Shown here: positions 15,720-30,700 of the stretch, piece after piece
Position numbering within the stretch: the first letter of the stretch is position 1
Layout: every line of letters starts with the position of its first letter
From: an uncultured bacterium
GTDB lineage: Bacteria; Bacillota; Clostridia; Oscillospirales; Oscillospiraceae
DNA length: 64,000 bases
Direction: 5' to 3'
NCBI GenBank assembly: GCA_949840775.1
Contig: CATKXO010000001.1
Span: forward strand, 62,001 to 126,000
Made by a program: the position numbers and the translations under genes
Notes under the pieces: model-generated
What the model was told of the DNA's origin: nothing
Seen by the model: only the letters and a program-made list of their open reading frames with translations
Database searches by the model: none

Positions 15720-18700
15720 TCAGGTATGTTCCATGAAATTTTTCAGCATTTGCGCCGCTTGGGCACGAGTCGTCATTCCTCCGGGGACAAACTGGCCATT
15801 GGTGTAGCCGCTCAGGATGCCGTTCTCCACGGCCCAGTACAGCGCCTCCTGGGCGTAACCGCTGACCTGGTCCGCGTCCGTAAAGTCGAGAACCCTGTTC
15901 TTTGCCGCAGGGCCTCCTGCGTACTTCCAGAGTATAACCGCAAATTGTTCCCGCGTGACGCCGTCATTGGGGCCAAATTGACCATCACCATAGCCGCTTA
16001 CGATGCCGTTCTCCGCGGCCCAGGCGATACCCTCGGCATACCAAGCGCCGCCGTTGACATCGCTGTATCCGTCTTCCAGGTCCTGCATGGTCAGGTCCTG
16101 CTCCGGCCGGCCCTCCAGGTTGTAGAGCACCGTTACCAGCATTCCGCGGCTCATGCCCTGGTCCGGGCTGAACGTCGTCTCGCTGGTGCCGCTGAACAGC
16201 TCACGGGCACTGGCGAAGGCGACGGCGTCGGCTGCCCAGCTCGTGGGCGGGACATCGGTGAAGTCCTTGCTGTTGTCCACGATCTCCACCGTAGCGGAGC
16301 CGTTCAGCGGAATATTCACCTTGCCGTCTTCCACGGCACTCTTCCGGATTGTCTCACGGGTTCCGTCCTCATGGACCAGCACCGCCACGGTACCGGGGCC
16401 GGCGTCCTCCGCCGGGACGGAGAGGGTCACGCCGCCGGGGACGTTCTCCACAGTCTCGCCGCCCGTGGTCAGGGTCAGCACAACCGCCTGATCCACCTGT
16501 TCGGCCGCCACGTTGACGGCACCGCTCCCGCGGCCCAGGGTATCCAGCGCCGCTTGGGGGATGGTGGTATCGGCAATGGGGGTGGAGACAGTGAGCGCCG
16601 CGTCTGTCTCGTTCCTGATCTGCTTTACCGTGGAGACCGGAATGGAGACCTCCGCCTTGGTCACATCGCCGGTGATCTCCGGCTTGATTACAATGCTGGG
16701 GCTACGGTTTGCGGCCGCCTCCCGCACCAGTCTGTCGCCGGCAGCGGCGCTCAGGGCGGCGCTTGCCGCGCCGTTCTGAACAGTGACCTTCGGCTGAGCG
16801 CTGGCCACGGCACTGCCGGAGTTACTTGTGCTGTCTGTATCCGAGGAAGAGGTGTCCGGAGTGTTGGATGTGACTTTTACCGCAACCTTAAACGTGTACG
16901 TGTTGTAGTTGGCCGTGTCGTAGGGCGTAAAAATCACATCGTACTCTGCTCCATTGACAGGCGTAATGCTGCCATCCTTCCAGGCGAAGGTGCCGCCCGA
17001 TGTGTTGGTCGCGCCGCCCTCCAGCCTGATTTGACTCAGCGTCTGTCCCACAGTACCGGACGCCGTGGGATATCCGGTAATCTGCGGATCTGCCTTCTTG
17101 ATTTCCACCACAACCGGCCCGGCGGTAAAGCCCATGTAGTTCACACTGTTATCAACCCGGTACCAGACCTCGTATCTGCCGGCGTTGGTGGCGGTGGGAA
17201 TTGCGTCGGAATAGCCGCCGCTCTGGCCCAGGCTGTACTCCATGACGCCGATTTCGCCAATCGTTTTGCCGCCGCTGGCCAGGAGGGGCTGCGCAGTCCC
17301 GGTGTAGGTCAGATCAGCCGCCGCCGGTCTGTTGTCCGGGTCCGGCTTCGCGTCCACCCTGTAAATCGACGCCGCTGCGCTGTCGGGCCAGTTGATGACG
17401 TAGTTTCCATACACTCCAGAAGGAGTTTTCGACGTGATCGTCACCCGCTTGTTTGTGCCGGCATCAGCCGTTTCAAACTCACCGGCCACCGTGAGCGTGA
17501 TCGTATCTCTGCCCACCAGGGCGCCCTCCAAAGACGCGCTCAGTTCCGTATCCGTCTTTCCGTCGTAGGGTTTATCCTTGGCCGTCACCACTGGGGTCAC
17601 CGGCTTCGGCTTCGCCGTAAACGCTGCGCTGTCGGTGTTGGAATCGCTGTAGCCGTCCGCACCCTTTCTGTAGGCCTTCACCGTAAATCCGCCTGTGCCG
17701 GTGACCGTCACTTCCCCGCTGTCACTGATGGTCGCGACACTGCTTTCCGCGATGCTCCACTGGATTGCACCGCCTCCGGAGCCGCCTACGGCGCTCAGAT
17801 AGAAGGTGTCTCCGTAGCAGACGCTGCCGGGCTTGTCGGTGATGGACAGGGGGCTCTGGCCGCTCGCCGTAATCTCAAAGGCATCTGTCACGGTTACAGG
17901 AGAAGCAAACTCATAGTTGCCGCCTGTGTTGTCTGTGACGGTAACGGTGTATTTGCCCACTGCGATCCGGGGCGTGGGGAGGGTCACTGTGTACTCGCTC
18001 TCCGAAAGGATATTGCCGTCACCGTCTCTGACAACGACGGTGGGGGTCTGCTCCTTGCCGTTGTACTGGAACGTGTTCGGTGTACACAGGACGCTGGGCG
18101 TGTCCGTGTTCACAGCGATTACCACATTCTCCACCTGCTTCGGCACGCTGTCCGTGTGGTTTCCATCGTTGGCAGCGGCCTTGTACCAGACGGAATACGT
18201 CTTTGCGTCCGTACCTGTGGGAACGTCGAGGCTGTAGGTTGTGCCGCCGTCCACCGAGTACTGGATGGTGCCGCCATCCGCCGCGCCGCCGCTGACCAGG
18301 TTCTGGGCCCTGCCGTTGTACTTCAGATTCGGGATTGCCGCCGGCGGGGTCGTTACCTCGGCTTCCGCCGGGGTGATGGACGCCGTTGTCGTGTCAGGGC
18401 AGGTGATGTCGTATTTCGCGCGGACACTCTCTGGGACATTCAGCCGGATTGTGACAGTCTTATTGGCCCCGACATTCGCATCCGGGAAGGTCCCCTCCGC
18501 CGTGACGCCGCCTTCGACATTGGTACTGATGGCATCGCTGCCGACCAGTCCGCTGGTGATGGTGACAGTCAACGCGGCGATATTATTGCCGTTATAGGTC
18601 TTGTCTGCCGCCGTCACAACTGCGGTAATCGGTTTCGGGTTGGCGTAGAACTCCCATACTGCGGTGGTCTCCCCGTAGCTGCCGCTGTCGGCCTTGGTTG

Positions 18701-21700
18701 CCGTGATCTTCACATTGCCGCTGCTGTTGATTTTGTACTGGCCCGCGCCGAGCACATCAACAGGCCCGGTTGCAGTCCACGTCACCGCGCCGTCGCCGGA
18801 GCCGCCCTCGGTTCCCAGCCGGAGCGTGTCGCCGTAATAGACGGTGTCCTGTTTGCCGGTGATGGTCAGCGGGGTCTGGCCCGCAGGAAGAATTGTGATC
18901 TCGCGGTCGATGGGGTCAAAGCTGTAGTTGATTCCCCTGCTTGTAATCGTGAGCGTATACCTGCCGGGATTTACGGTGTCGCCGGTGTAGGTCACCTTGT
19001 ACTCGCCGGCCGGGATCACATTGCCGTCGCCGTCACTGACGGTTATTGTGGGCTTCTGTACGCTGCCGGTATAGTTGAAGCTGGTGCTGGACAGCTCAAC
19101 AAGGGGATATTCCACCTCATTGATGCCGATTTCTACAAGACACCGCACAACATCGCTGTCCTCGTACTCCGCGTTGCCCTGCACCTTGGCCAAGACCATA
19201 TAGCTGCCTTTTTTGGTTGCGGTGGGAATCGCGCTGGAGTACGGGCCGGCGTCCAGGGAATAGACCACAATTCCGTCGTCAGGATACTCTGGGAAGCCCT
19301 TTGTAACAAGCGCCTGGGGCTCTCCAGTGTAAACCAGGTCGGTAGCAGCTTCCGGTTTCTTGAAAAATGTCGCTTTGCCCTTTGTGATCTCAAAGGTGGC
19401 AACTGCAATGAACTCGTAATTGCCGCCTATACTCTGTACGATGACCTCCGCAGTGCCCACCTGCTGGTTTTTATTGTAGCTAACACTATAGTCTCTACCA
19501 AGACTGAGCGTCTGGCCGTCTACGATCACAGTTACAGCAGGCTTTATTGCGCTGCCGGTATACGGTGTTGAGTAGGAATACTCATTTTCCAGCAGGATAC
19601 GGGGGGAGACCGGCTGCGGTTTGATCGTCACGATCACCGAATCCGGCTCGGTGTCGGCAGCGCCGTTGCTGCCCTCCACCTTGTACCAGACCTGATACCG
19701 ACCCGCGTCGGTTTTCACGGGGATTGACGGGCCGTATCCGCTGTCTCGCTCGGAATACACCACACGGCCATTTACCGCAGTGCCGCGGGTTACAAGGGGC
19801 TGCTCAAATCCGTCATAGACCCGGTTGTTCGGCTCCGGACGTTCAATCAGGGACGCGGTCCCCGCCTGGATGGTAAAGGTCGTATGGCCGCTGACGGTGT
19901 AGTTGCCGCCGTCGTTATCGATGATTGTGACGGTGGCATTCGTGCCCACCTGGATGTTGTTGCTGTAGCTTACCGTATACTCGCCGGCCGGAATCACCAC
20001 AGTGCCGTCCTTGACCACCACGCCGGGCTTTTTCTCATTGCCGTCGTAAGTAAACGTAGCAGGAGACAGCTCGATTACAGGATTCGTCACCTCCTTCGGC
20101 TCGATGGTCACATTCACCCGGACCTCGGGGCTGTCCTTGTAGTTCCCGCTGGCCTGGGCCTTGTACCAGACCGGATATGTGCCTGCGTTCTTCTTCGTGG
20201 GAACGGCCTGCGTGTAGTAGGAGCCGTCAAGGGAATAGGCCAGGGTTCCGTTTACTGCTGTGACGTTTGTGACCAGCGCCTGCTCACTGCCGCTGTAGAT
20301 CAGCGTGGGATTTGTCGCACCCGACACGCTCGCGGCCTTCGGGGTGATGGACGCCGTCGGGAATGGGGGGAGCTTGATGTCGTACCTGTCGTCGCTGGGC
20401 AGCGTGCCGGTGATCGTTACGGTTTTGTTTGTCCCCACATTGGCATCGTCAAACCTGCCGGTCAGATTCAGCGTGATGGTATTGGCGTCCTCGCTCAGCA
20501 GGTCGCCCGGGTTCCAGGTAATCACCAACTGGGCGTCTGTGCGGCCAGGGTCATACTCCCTGTCCCTGGCGGTTATGATGGGCGTAACCGGCTTCTTTTC
20601 TGCGGAGAACGTCCAGGTATCTGAAATTTCGCCGTAGCCGCCGTCGGCCTCTCTTTTGACTGTAACCATGGCCGAGCCGGACTTCAGGACTTTTACCAGG
20701 CCGTTTTGGTCGATTTGGGCAACCCCGTTGTCGGTGATCGACCAGACCAGCTTCCCGTTCCCGGAGCCGCCCGTCGCGCTGAGGGTAAAGCTGTCGCCGT
20801 ACTGGACCCTGCCGGGCTTATTCGTGATGGACAGCGGACTCTGGCCCGCCACAAGGATGGTAAATGTCTCTTTTGCCTCAGAAATGGTATAGTTGCCGCC
20901 GTCCGCGTCTTTGTCGGTGACTGTGACCTCGTGGGCTCCTGCTTTCGTCCAGTCCGTCGTCCCGTAGCTGACATCGTACTCGCTATTCGGGATGACCCGG
21001 CCATGTTTGTCCTTGACCGTGACCGCAGGCTTGTGCTCCTTGCCGTCATAGGAAGCGCCGGTGGGGTTGAACTCAATTTCGAGCTCGTCCGCGCTCACCG
21101 CCTGCCGGGCGATGGTCACCTTACCTGCCAGCGGTTTGGCCGCCATGTCGTTGTGGTTGCCGTCGCCCTTCACCCGGTACCAGACGGTGTAATCACCCGC
21201 AGCGGTGCCGGTGGGAAGGCTGGTGGAATAGGTGATGTTGTCCGTCGAGTATTCCATGACGCCGTCCGGTGAGGAGCCCGCCGTGACCAGCTCCTGGGGA
21301 AGGCCGGTGTACTCCAGGCCGTCCACCGCCGCCGGTGCGGCCACCTTTGTTTCATCCACAGCCGCCTTGAAAATCTCCGCGGTGGTGGTGGTAACGGGAG
21401 GAATGTCGTATTTCTCCTTGATATTGTCCGGGAATGTGATGCTGTCGACGATGACGGTCTTGTTTGTCCCCACATTTTTGTCTGCGAAATGTCCTGTCGC
21501 TGTAACGCCAGTCACGTCTTCGCCGGAGACCAGGCCGCTGATGGTGACGGTCAATGTGGCGGTCGTATCGCCGGTGTAGGCCCTGTCTGCCGCCGTCACA
21601 ACCGCTGTGACCGGCTTCTTCTCCGCGTAGAACGACCAGACGGCGGTCTGCTCCTTGTAGCCGGGCGCGGAGCTGACAGCCTTGACTGTGACAGAGCCCA

Positions 21701-24700
21701 CAACATTCACGGTGAGCAGTCCGTTCGGGGTGATCGCACCGCTGATTGGGCTGCCGCTGCCATCCGTGACGCTCCAGGCCACCGTTCCGCTGCCGCCCTC
21801 TGTATCCAGTTGGATCGTATCGCCGTAGTGAACCTGCTCCCGCTTGTTGATGATGGTCAAAAGCGGCTGGTCCGCCGGGGCGATTTCAAATGTGGCGGCA
21901 GTTGCAGCATTGGGGAAGTTGTAATTGTTCCCTGTACTGGCAATGGTCAGGGTGTATGTGCCCACATCGGTGGGAACATCAACAGACTTGCCGCCGTCAT
22001 CCACATACGACACTGTGTACTCACTGCCGTCGATGACAAGGCCGGCATCGTCCCGGACGGTGACAGTGGGCTTTTGCCCCTCCCCGTTGTAGTTCACCTG
22101 TGCAGGCTCTACCTTGATGTCGGGGGTTGTTACGGTGTTTTTGGCAATCTCCACCTCTGCCAAAGATACAGGGGACGTGTCGCTGTAGTTCGCGCCGCCA
22201 AGCACCTTGTAAGTAATGGTGTACCTGCCCACTGCGGAAGCGGTGGGAATCCCGGGGGAGTAATCCCCGCCGTTCAGCGAGTAGACCAGGGTGCCGCCGT
22301 CGGAAGTACCTGCCTGTTCCAGCAGCTCCTGGGGCTGGCCGTTGTACTGCAAGCCGGTCTTTGCCGTCGGAGGCGTAACCGTTGGAGCCAGCTTCCCAAT
22401 CTCAAAGGTGCCCGTTCCGTTTACGATGTAGTTGCCGCCGCTGGCGTTGGTGACGATGACCGTTGCCGTACCGGCGTTGATGTTGTCCCGGTAGGACAGG
22501 CTGTATTCGGTATCCGGAATGACCGTTCCGCCGTCTTCGACCTTGACATCAGCGGAACCGGGCTCCTGCGCGGCGCCGCCGGCGTAGGTATAAGTGCCGG
22601 ACACCGTGACCTTCGGGCTGACAACCGTTTTCTGTTGGATGGTCACAGAGACCGAACCGGAAGTTGTACTGTCCGCGTTGTGGCTGCCGTCGGCGACTAC
22701 CCTGTAGTGTACGGTATAGGTGCCCGCGCCGGTTTCCGTGGGGATGGCTGTCCCATAGTCGCCGTCAGTCACCGTGTCGCCCACCGCGTACTCCAGGTGG
22801 CCGCCCACTGCGGAACCCGCAGTCACCAGCGCCTGGGGCTGTCCGGTGTAGGTCAGGTCATTCTTCTGCGGAGGCGAAACCAGCTGTGCGCCGCTCTTAC
22901 GAATCTCAAAGGTTATGGCGCCGCTGACCTCATAGTTGCCGCCCGCATTGTCCGTAATCGTGACGGTGGCATTAGTACCCACCTCTATGTTGTCGCTGTA
23001 CCGCACCGTGTACTCGCCGGCCGGGAGCACTGCCGCCCCGTCTGTGATGGTGACGGCGGGCTCCTTCCCGGCGCCGTCGTAGTCATAGTAGTAAGTACCG
23101 CCGTCTGTCTTCAGGCCGCTGCCGGACAGCGTGGTATTCGCGGCGCTCACCGTCAGCGACTTCCGCCTGATTGTCACCGTTATGCCCTGGGGCTCGGAAT
23201 CGTTGTAGTTGTCATCCCCCTTCTCCTTGTACCAGACCGTGTAGGTCCCCGCATTTTTCTCCTGGGGAACCGCTGCGGAATACACACCGTCCCTGCTGTC
23301 GGAGTAGAGCGTCGTACCTGCATTTCCGCCTGTTACCAGGGCTTGGGTCGTGCCGTCGTACTCCCACTCATTCTTTGCCAGCGCCGGCGCTGTCTTGTCC
23401 GCCTTGAAAATGGACGCGGTGGTGGTGGTGGATGCAAGCTTAATGTCGTACTTCTGCGCAGTCGCATCATCCACAAACGTACAAGTGACCGTCACCTTTT
23501 TGTTTGTCCCGACATTTTCGTCCTCAAACGCTCCCGTAAGGGTCTCAATTTTGATCTCGTCATCCCCGACCAGAGCGCCGTCCTTCCAGGTGACATGGAG
23601 CGCGGCCGATGTATCCCCGGCGACATACGCTCTGTCCTCAGCGGTTATGGCCGCCGTGACCGGCTTTTTCTGCGCGTTGAACAGATAGACCGCTGTCGCG
23701 TCGTCATAGTTCGCTCCACCCTGCTTCTTTGCAGTGATTTCGGCGGGGCCTGTGCCCTTGATGGTTACAAAGCCGTTGCTGTCCACTGCGGCAATGCTCT
23801 TATAGGCATCCGGGACGTTCCATTCAACCTTTTCGCTGCTGGAGCCGCCCGTGGCGCGCAGAGTAAAGGTGTCGCCGTAATAGACGCGGTCGGGCCCGTC
23901 AATCACCAGCTCACTCTGGGCGGTTGTGCTGATGATGAACGTTTTGTTTGCCTCAGTAATGTCGTAATTGCCGCCCGTGAGATTTTTGACCGTGACCTTG
24001 TGATTGCCCACATCCTTCCAGTTCGTGCCGGGATCATAGACCACCTCATACTCGCCGGCCGGAATCACGTTGTGGGCTCCGTCCCTGATTGTGACCTGGG
24101 GCCGCTTCTCGGTGCCGTCGTATTTTGCGCTGGAAGGCGTCAGCTCGATTTGGTCGTCCTGAAGCGTCACAGGCTGCCTGGCGATGGTCACTGTCACGGA
24201 TTTGACCTCGCTGTCCGTGTGGTTCTGGTCGCCCTGGGCCTTGTATTGGACCGTATACGTGCCCGCGTCCCCGGCCCTGGGGATGGCCGTGGTGTAGGCT
24301 CCGCCATCCAGGGAATAGACCATAAAGCCGCCTGTCACAGCGTCTGCCGCCACCGTGACCAGCTCCCGCGCCGGGCCCGCCTCGTAGATCAGAGGGGTCA
24401 CAGGGGCAACCGCGTTGTCTTTCACCGCCGCAGGCACCGCACGAATGGACGCGGTGGCAGTCCTGGGGTAGGTGATGGCATAGTTGGCCGCCTTGGGGTC
24501 AGTAAGCACCGGCTCGGAACCGGTTATGGTGATCGTTTTATTCGTTCCGACATTCTTGGTGTCAAAGGTGCCTGTCAGGTCCGGAATGGTAAGCGTATCT
24601 CCAAATACCAGGCTGCCCGCGGGCACTTCGGCCTTTACGGTGGCGTCTACGCCGCCGTTAAAGTCCCGGTCCACGCCGGTCAGCACCGCCGTCACGGGCT

Positions 24701-27700
24701 TCGGCTCCGCGCTGAACTCCCACGCGGCGGATACCTCGCTGTAGTTGTCCTTGGTACGCTTTACCGTCACCGTGATGGGCCCGCCCACGTCTTTCACGGT
24801 GAGCAGTCCGCCCTGCGTAAGGGTGGTATCCGTGTGGCCGGCAATCTCCCATGTTATTGTACTGCCGCCGGTGCCGCCCGTTGCGCCGAGCTGAATGGTG
24901 TCGCCGTAATAGACCTGGGCCTTGGTCCCCGTGATGGAGATGGTCTCCTGGTCCGCCGGCACGATGGTAAAGGTCCGGGTGTTGTTGCTGTTGATGACAT
25001 AATTGGAGTCCGCCGGCGTTGTCACCGTAACGGTGTAGGTGTCCACGTCCACCAGATTGTCGCCCTTGGTTCCGGTAAACGCCACTTCGTACTCCTGTTC
25101 CGGAATCAGGCGGCCCTTATCGTCCCTGACGGTAACCGTGGGCCTCTGCTGGCCGCCGTTATACTGCACTTCGTTAGGCGTTACCTGGATGTTGGGAGAG
25201 GTTACGGTGTTTTTGGCGATCTCCACCTCTGCCAGAGGTACCGGGGACGTGTCGCTGTAGTTCGCGGCGCCAAGCACCTTGTAAGTGATGGCGTACTTGC
25301 CCACTGCGGAAGCGGTGGGAATCGCGGGGGAGTAATCCCCGCCGTTCAGCGAGTAGACCAGGGTGCCGCCGTCGGCATCGCCCGCCACTTCCAGCAGCTC
25401 CTGGAGCTGGCCGTTGTACTGCAAGCCGGTCTTTCCCTCCGGAGGCGTAACAACCGTTGGAGCCTTCTCCCTAATCTGGAAGGTCGCCGTTCCGTTTACG
25501 ATGTAGTTGCCGGCCTTGTCGCTGACGATGACCGCCGCCGTACCCGCGTTGACGTTGTCACGGTAGGATACGCTGTACTCCGAAGGATCAATCGGGTCTG
25601 TGACATCTTTCGCCGTTACCGTTACGCCGGGTGTTTTCGGCGCGCCGTCATACTCATAGAAGGTCTGCTCCAGCGCAATCTCAGGACTGATGATCTCCCT
25701 CGGATGGATGGTCACGGATACCGAGCCCACCTCTGTGCTGTCCGTGTGGTTGCCGTCGCCTACCACCTTGTAATATACGGTGTAGGTGCCCGCATCGGTT
25801 TTCTTGGGGATGCTCTTCCCATAAGCGTCGTTGCCCACCGCGTACTCCAGGTGGCCGCCCGCCGCGGCGCCCACGGTCACCAGCTCCTGGGGCTGTCCGG
25901 TATAGGTCAGCACCCTGGCCTCCGGAGAGGACGTAAGCTGCGCACCGGTTTTCCTGATGGTAAAGGAAACCGTCTTGTCAGCAAACCCATAGTTGCCGCC
26001 GTCCTTCGCCTTGACGGTCACAGATGCAAGTACGGGAGGCGTGGCCGTGGTGTCGCTGGCATCCCTGTTGTTGCTGTAGCTGAAGGTGTACTCGCCGGAA
26101 GGAATCACCTTGCCGTCATCGTCTTTGAGGGTGACGGCGGGGGTCTTCACGGTGCCGTCGTACTCGTAGTAATAGCTGCCGTCGGGGTCTGTCTTCAGGT
26201 CAATGTCAGACAGTTCAACCGTCAGCGCAGCAACCTGCTTGGCCTTGATGGCGGCCTTGACGGCGGCGGGATAGCTGATGTCGTATTTGTCCGCGTTCAC
26301 GCCAGTCACCCGGACATTGCCGGTGTCCAGCGTGACGGTCTTCCCCTCTCCAACTGCGGGGGTGTCAAAGGCGGCAGTGATGCTGTCCGGGTCAATGGTA
26401 ACCGTGTCGCCGGCCAGCGCGGTTACACCGGCAGAAGCCACATCGGCGTCCGTGGTGCCGTCATAGGTCTTATCCGCAACGACGACGGAGGCTGTAACGG
26501 GCCTCGGCGCGGCGGTGAAGGTCAAATGCGCCTGGGCGGAGTTATAGTTGGTATCCGCAGCTTTATCCACCGTGATCGTGACCTCGCCCACGCCGGTAAT
26601 GGTTACGTTGCCAGCTGGGTCTACAGTGGCAGGACCCGCCGCTTGCCAGGTTACAGCGCCATTGCCGCTGCCGCCGCTTACCGTCAGCTGAAAGCTGTCT
26701 CTATAGTTGGTGACGGAGGGCTTTCCGCCGATGACCAGCTCCTCCTGGGCGGTTTTGCCGATGGTAAAGTCCATCGTATTTGCGGTCACTCCGGTCAAAT
26801 CGTAGTTGCCGCCCGGCTTGTCGGTGATCGTAATAGTGTAGGTGCCCTCGTCGGTGGGATTGGCAGAGGGGGTACACGTCCACTCGTACTCCGTCTCAGG
26901 CAGTACCGTCTCCCCGTCCTTGACCGTGACCTCGGGCAGCTTCACCGTACCGTCGAACTCAAAGCCGGGCGGGGTCAGCTCAATGGTGATTGCGGTCAGC
27001 GGCTTGCGCTTGATGGTCACAGGTACGGACTGAACCGCAAAATCGTTGTGGTTCTTGTCCCCGACGGCCTTGTAATAGACGGTGTAATCCCCTGCGTTGG
27101 TCTCCCTGGGAATCGCGTCGGTATAGGTGCTGTTGGGACTGCCCAGCGCGTACTGGACTGTGCCGCCGTTCATCGTGCCCGGCTCAACCAGCTCCTGGGC
27201 CTTACCGTTGTAGGTGAGATTGGCCGCCGCCGGGACCGGATTGAACACAATATCCGCCTTGAAGATGTCAAATGTGGCCGAACCCGTTACGGTGTAATTG
27301 CCGTTAAGGTTGTCGGCGATGCTGACCGCAGCCTTACCGGCGTTGATATTGTCGCTGTAGTGGACCGTGTATTCGCCCTCATCGATAACCGTACTGGCGT
27401 TCTTGACTACCACCTTCGCGGGGGTTTTTGCTGTTCCGTCATAGGTGAAGCTGACGGGAGAATTACCATGCTCATCATACAGCTCAATCGTCGGGTCCTT
27501 CACCGTCTTGGGGGAGATGGTGACAGCCACCGAGTCCACCTGGGAATCGCTGTGGTTGCCATCCCCCGCCACCTTGTAAAATACCGTGTACTCCCCGGCG
27601 TTGAACCCGGTGGGAATCGTTTCCTCATAGGGATGCGCAGGATCATTCTCCCACAGAGAATACACCATCGTGCCGCCGGTTCCCGCGCCCGCAGTCACCA

Positions 27701-30700
27701 GCTTCTGGGCTCTGTTATTGAAGACAAGCGGATCGCCCGCCGCCTCCGGTTTGGCGGTGACCTTGGCCGCCTCCTCGGTAATTGTGAAGTTTTTTGTGAC
27801 AGGCGCATTTGTAAACGTATAGTTGCCGCCGGCCTTTGCTGTGACGGTCACGGTGGCGGTGCCCACATTGACATTGCCGCTGTACGCCACCGTATACTCA
27901 CCGGCCGGGATCGTGCTGCCGTCCGCCGTCAGGGTGACAACCGGCTCCTTGGCAGTGCCGTCGTAGACAAAGCTGTCCTGGTCCAGCCCGATGACAGGCG
28001 CCACCTGCTTTTTGGCAACCGTCACAGATACGCTTTGGGGCGCCTCGCCGGTGTAATTATCGGTCTCTTTGACCCGATACCAAACGGTGTAGGTGCCCGC
28101 GTCGATTTCCTTCGGGAAATCCGTGGAATACTCGCCGTCCTCGCTCAGGGCGTATTCCACCTGCACACTGCCGGGGTCTGCCACCGCTCCGGTAATCAGC
28201 ATCTTTTCGGTTCCATCGTAGGTCAAACCTGTGGCAGCCGTCACGGTTGTAATCTTTGCAGTCGCCTTGTGGATGGTCGCCTTGACGGGGGTGGTGTCGC
28301 TGGAGTAGGAAATGTCGTAGTGCTCCCAATTCGTACCACCAACCTGCGCACCGGTTGTAACCACGGTCACAATCTTATCCACTCCGGCGTTTTCATCCTC
28401 GAACGTGCCGTCGGGAAGCGTGATTGTAATTTCATCCCCGGCCACCAGGCCGCTCCGCTCCACGACGGCGTGGACAATCGTCTTCTTATCGCCGTCGTAG
28501 GTCTTATCCTCCGCTGTCACCGTGGCGGTAACCGGCTTTTTCACCGCAGTGAACGTCCAGGACGCGGTGGCGTCCTCGTAATTGGCCCCATCGGCCGCGC
28601 GGGTGACCGGCTCCGCCCCGGATTTCGTCGCCTTCACCGTGGCCTCGCCGTGACCGATGACGGTGACCTGTCCGCTCTTCGAGTCTACTGCCGCAACCGT
28701 ATCCTTGCCTTCCGTGATCTCCCAGGTGACAACGCCGTTGCCTGAGCCGCCGGTCGTGCCCAGGGTAAACTGATCCCCGTAGGTGACCACATCACGCTGG
28801 CCGGTGATGGACAGCCCATCCTGTACCTTGGCGGTAATCTGGAACTCGACTTCAGCCGGGGTAATCTCATAGTTGCCGCCCGGTTCATCGGTCACGATCA
28901 CTTTCGCTGTGCCGACATTGCGGTTGTTTTGATACTCCACCCGGTACTCAGAGCGCAGCAGCTCGGTTACCTGATCCTCATCCTTGACTGTGACCGCCGG
29001 CTCCTTGTCCCCGTTGTCAAACACGCAGGTATAATAGGACAATGTGACATCAGGCGTGATGGGCTTGCGCTGAATTTTTACGTCATTGACCTGAGCGGGA
29101 CCGACGGCCTTATAATTATCGGTGCCCTCCACCTTATACCAGACCTCGTAGTCACCCGCGTTGATGCCGGTGGGGATTGCCGTGGAGTAGCCGCCGGTTT
29201 CACTCTCCGCAAACTCAATCACGATGCCGTCACGGATTGCCACATCACACAGCACGCCCGGGGTCACCAGCGCTTGGGCGGTGCGGTTGAAAACCGGCTG
29301 TGTGGCGGCAGGGGCCGTGACGATGGGGCTGATTTTCCGGATGGTCAGCTTAATCGGGGCGCTTTCAGCAGCCTCAAAGTTCGGCATCTCCGGGAGGCTG
29401 ACGATCACGTCATATGTACCGGCGTCTTTGGGCAGGCCGTCGGTATAGGTGGAATCCCCTGTTTTTTTGTAGGAATACCGGAGATCACCCTGTAAATCGT
29501 CTTTGTCGGATTGGATATTGATCTTTACCGGCGGGAGGTCGATCTCCTTCTCCACCGCCTCGCCGTCGTAGTCCACTTCTACCGGGACAGGCTTGACAGT
29601 GGTATCCCACTCCAGCACAGGCCGGTCCTGGCTTACCTGGTAGGTCTTGGTAAAAGTTCCGCGGAAGGTACGGCCGGTAACCGTCACCGTGATCTCGCCG
29701 GCATCTGTACGGGGCACATACTCTACCTTGTAATCCGTCCCCTTTATCAGCTCCCGGTTGGAGCCGTCGGTCAAGGCAACCGTAATGTTTACATCCTCCG
29801 GTTTGATGGTGCCGTCATAGACCAGATTCGTTAAGTCGGTCTCGTCAACAACGATTGTGAGCGTATTGTCGCAGGGGGCACAGGTCCCGTTCCCGTCTGC
29901 ATCGAAGGTGAAGGTACACGGCTCTTCCTCTCCCGTCCCGCAGTACGGACAGGCCCAGGTGTGCGTCGGCGTACCGGCGGTGTGCGTGCAAACCTTCCCT
30001 GAGTGGTCCGTACATAAGCCGATGGTCACTGTTGTGGCCGTCGCCACGTCTGCCGGCAAAATCAGGCTGCCGCCGGCGTCAAAATAGGCGCAGCCATCCG
30101 CCAGCAGGGCGGCAAAATCGTTGCCCTCCACCTGAAGCGCAGGCGAACTGCCCTTCCAGATAGAGTAAGTACCGGCAGAGAGCTGTACGTCCGCCCCGGA
30201 TGCGATGCGCAAGGCACACTCCAAGCCCTTTACGACCGTGTCCGCCTCGGTAATGCGCAGGGAACCGCCGGGCTGAACCTCCACGCCGGCCCCCGTTTTG
30301 GACACCACATTGCCACGGAGGTCCAGCACGCCCGTCCCGGTGACCTGCACTGTTCCGAACAGGGTATAACCGGCCGTATTGAAGATACAGTGCTTCGATA
30401 TCACATATGGTTCGGAAAGAGTCAAGTCGCTGTCAAGGGTGCGGACGGGGTCGTCGTCAGAGCCGTCGCTCAACGCCTCAGCACCCATCCCCTCCATCTG
30501 GTCCAGAAGGGAAATGCAGGGGGACAGATCTATCTGCTCCTGTTCATCGGGGGTCAGCCCGTCATACAGGGCGTAAATTTCACTGAGCTGGGCCTCGATC
30601 TGCTCGCTGCTGCCCGCCGAAACACTGGAGGGCAGTTTGGCGATCAGGTCTTCAATGGGGCAGAGCCGGCAGACAAAGGTACATGCCGCACCGGGGTCTT

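Noticed and set aside
21489..28745. A 2,418-codon open frame on the plus strand, antisense to the giant gene (and another of 1,288 codons at 15705-19571)
   Set aside because: Both lie entirely over the giant repeat gene, start without ribosome sites and have repetitive Arg/Val/Gly-rich translations with no known domain. The long frame is a by-product of GC-rich codons in repeated sequence; the opposite strand has the signal peptide, SLH domains, promoter and terminator.
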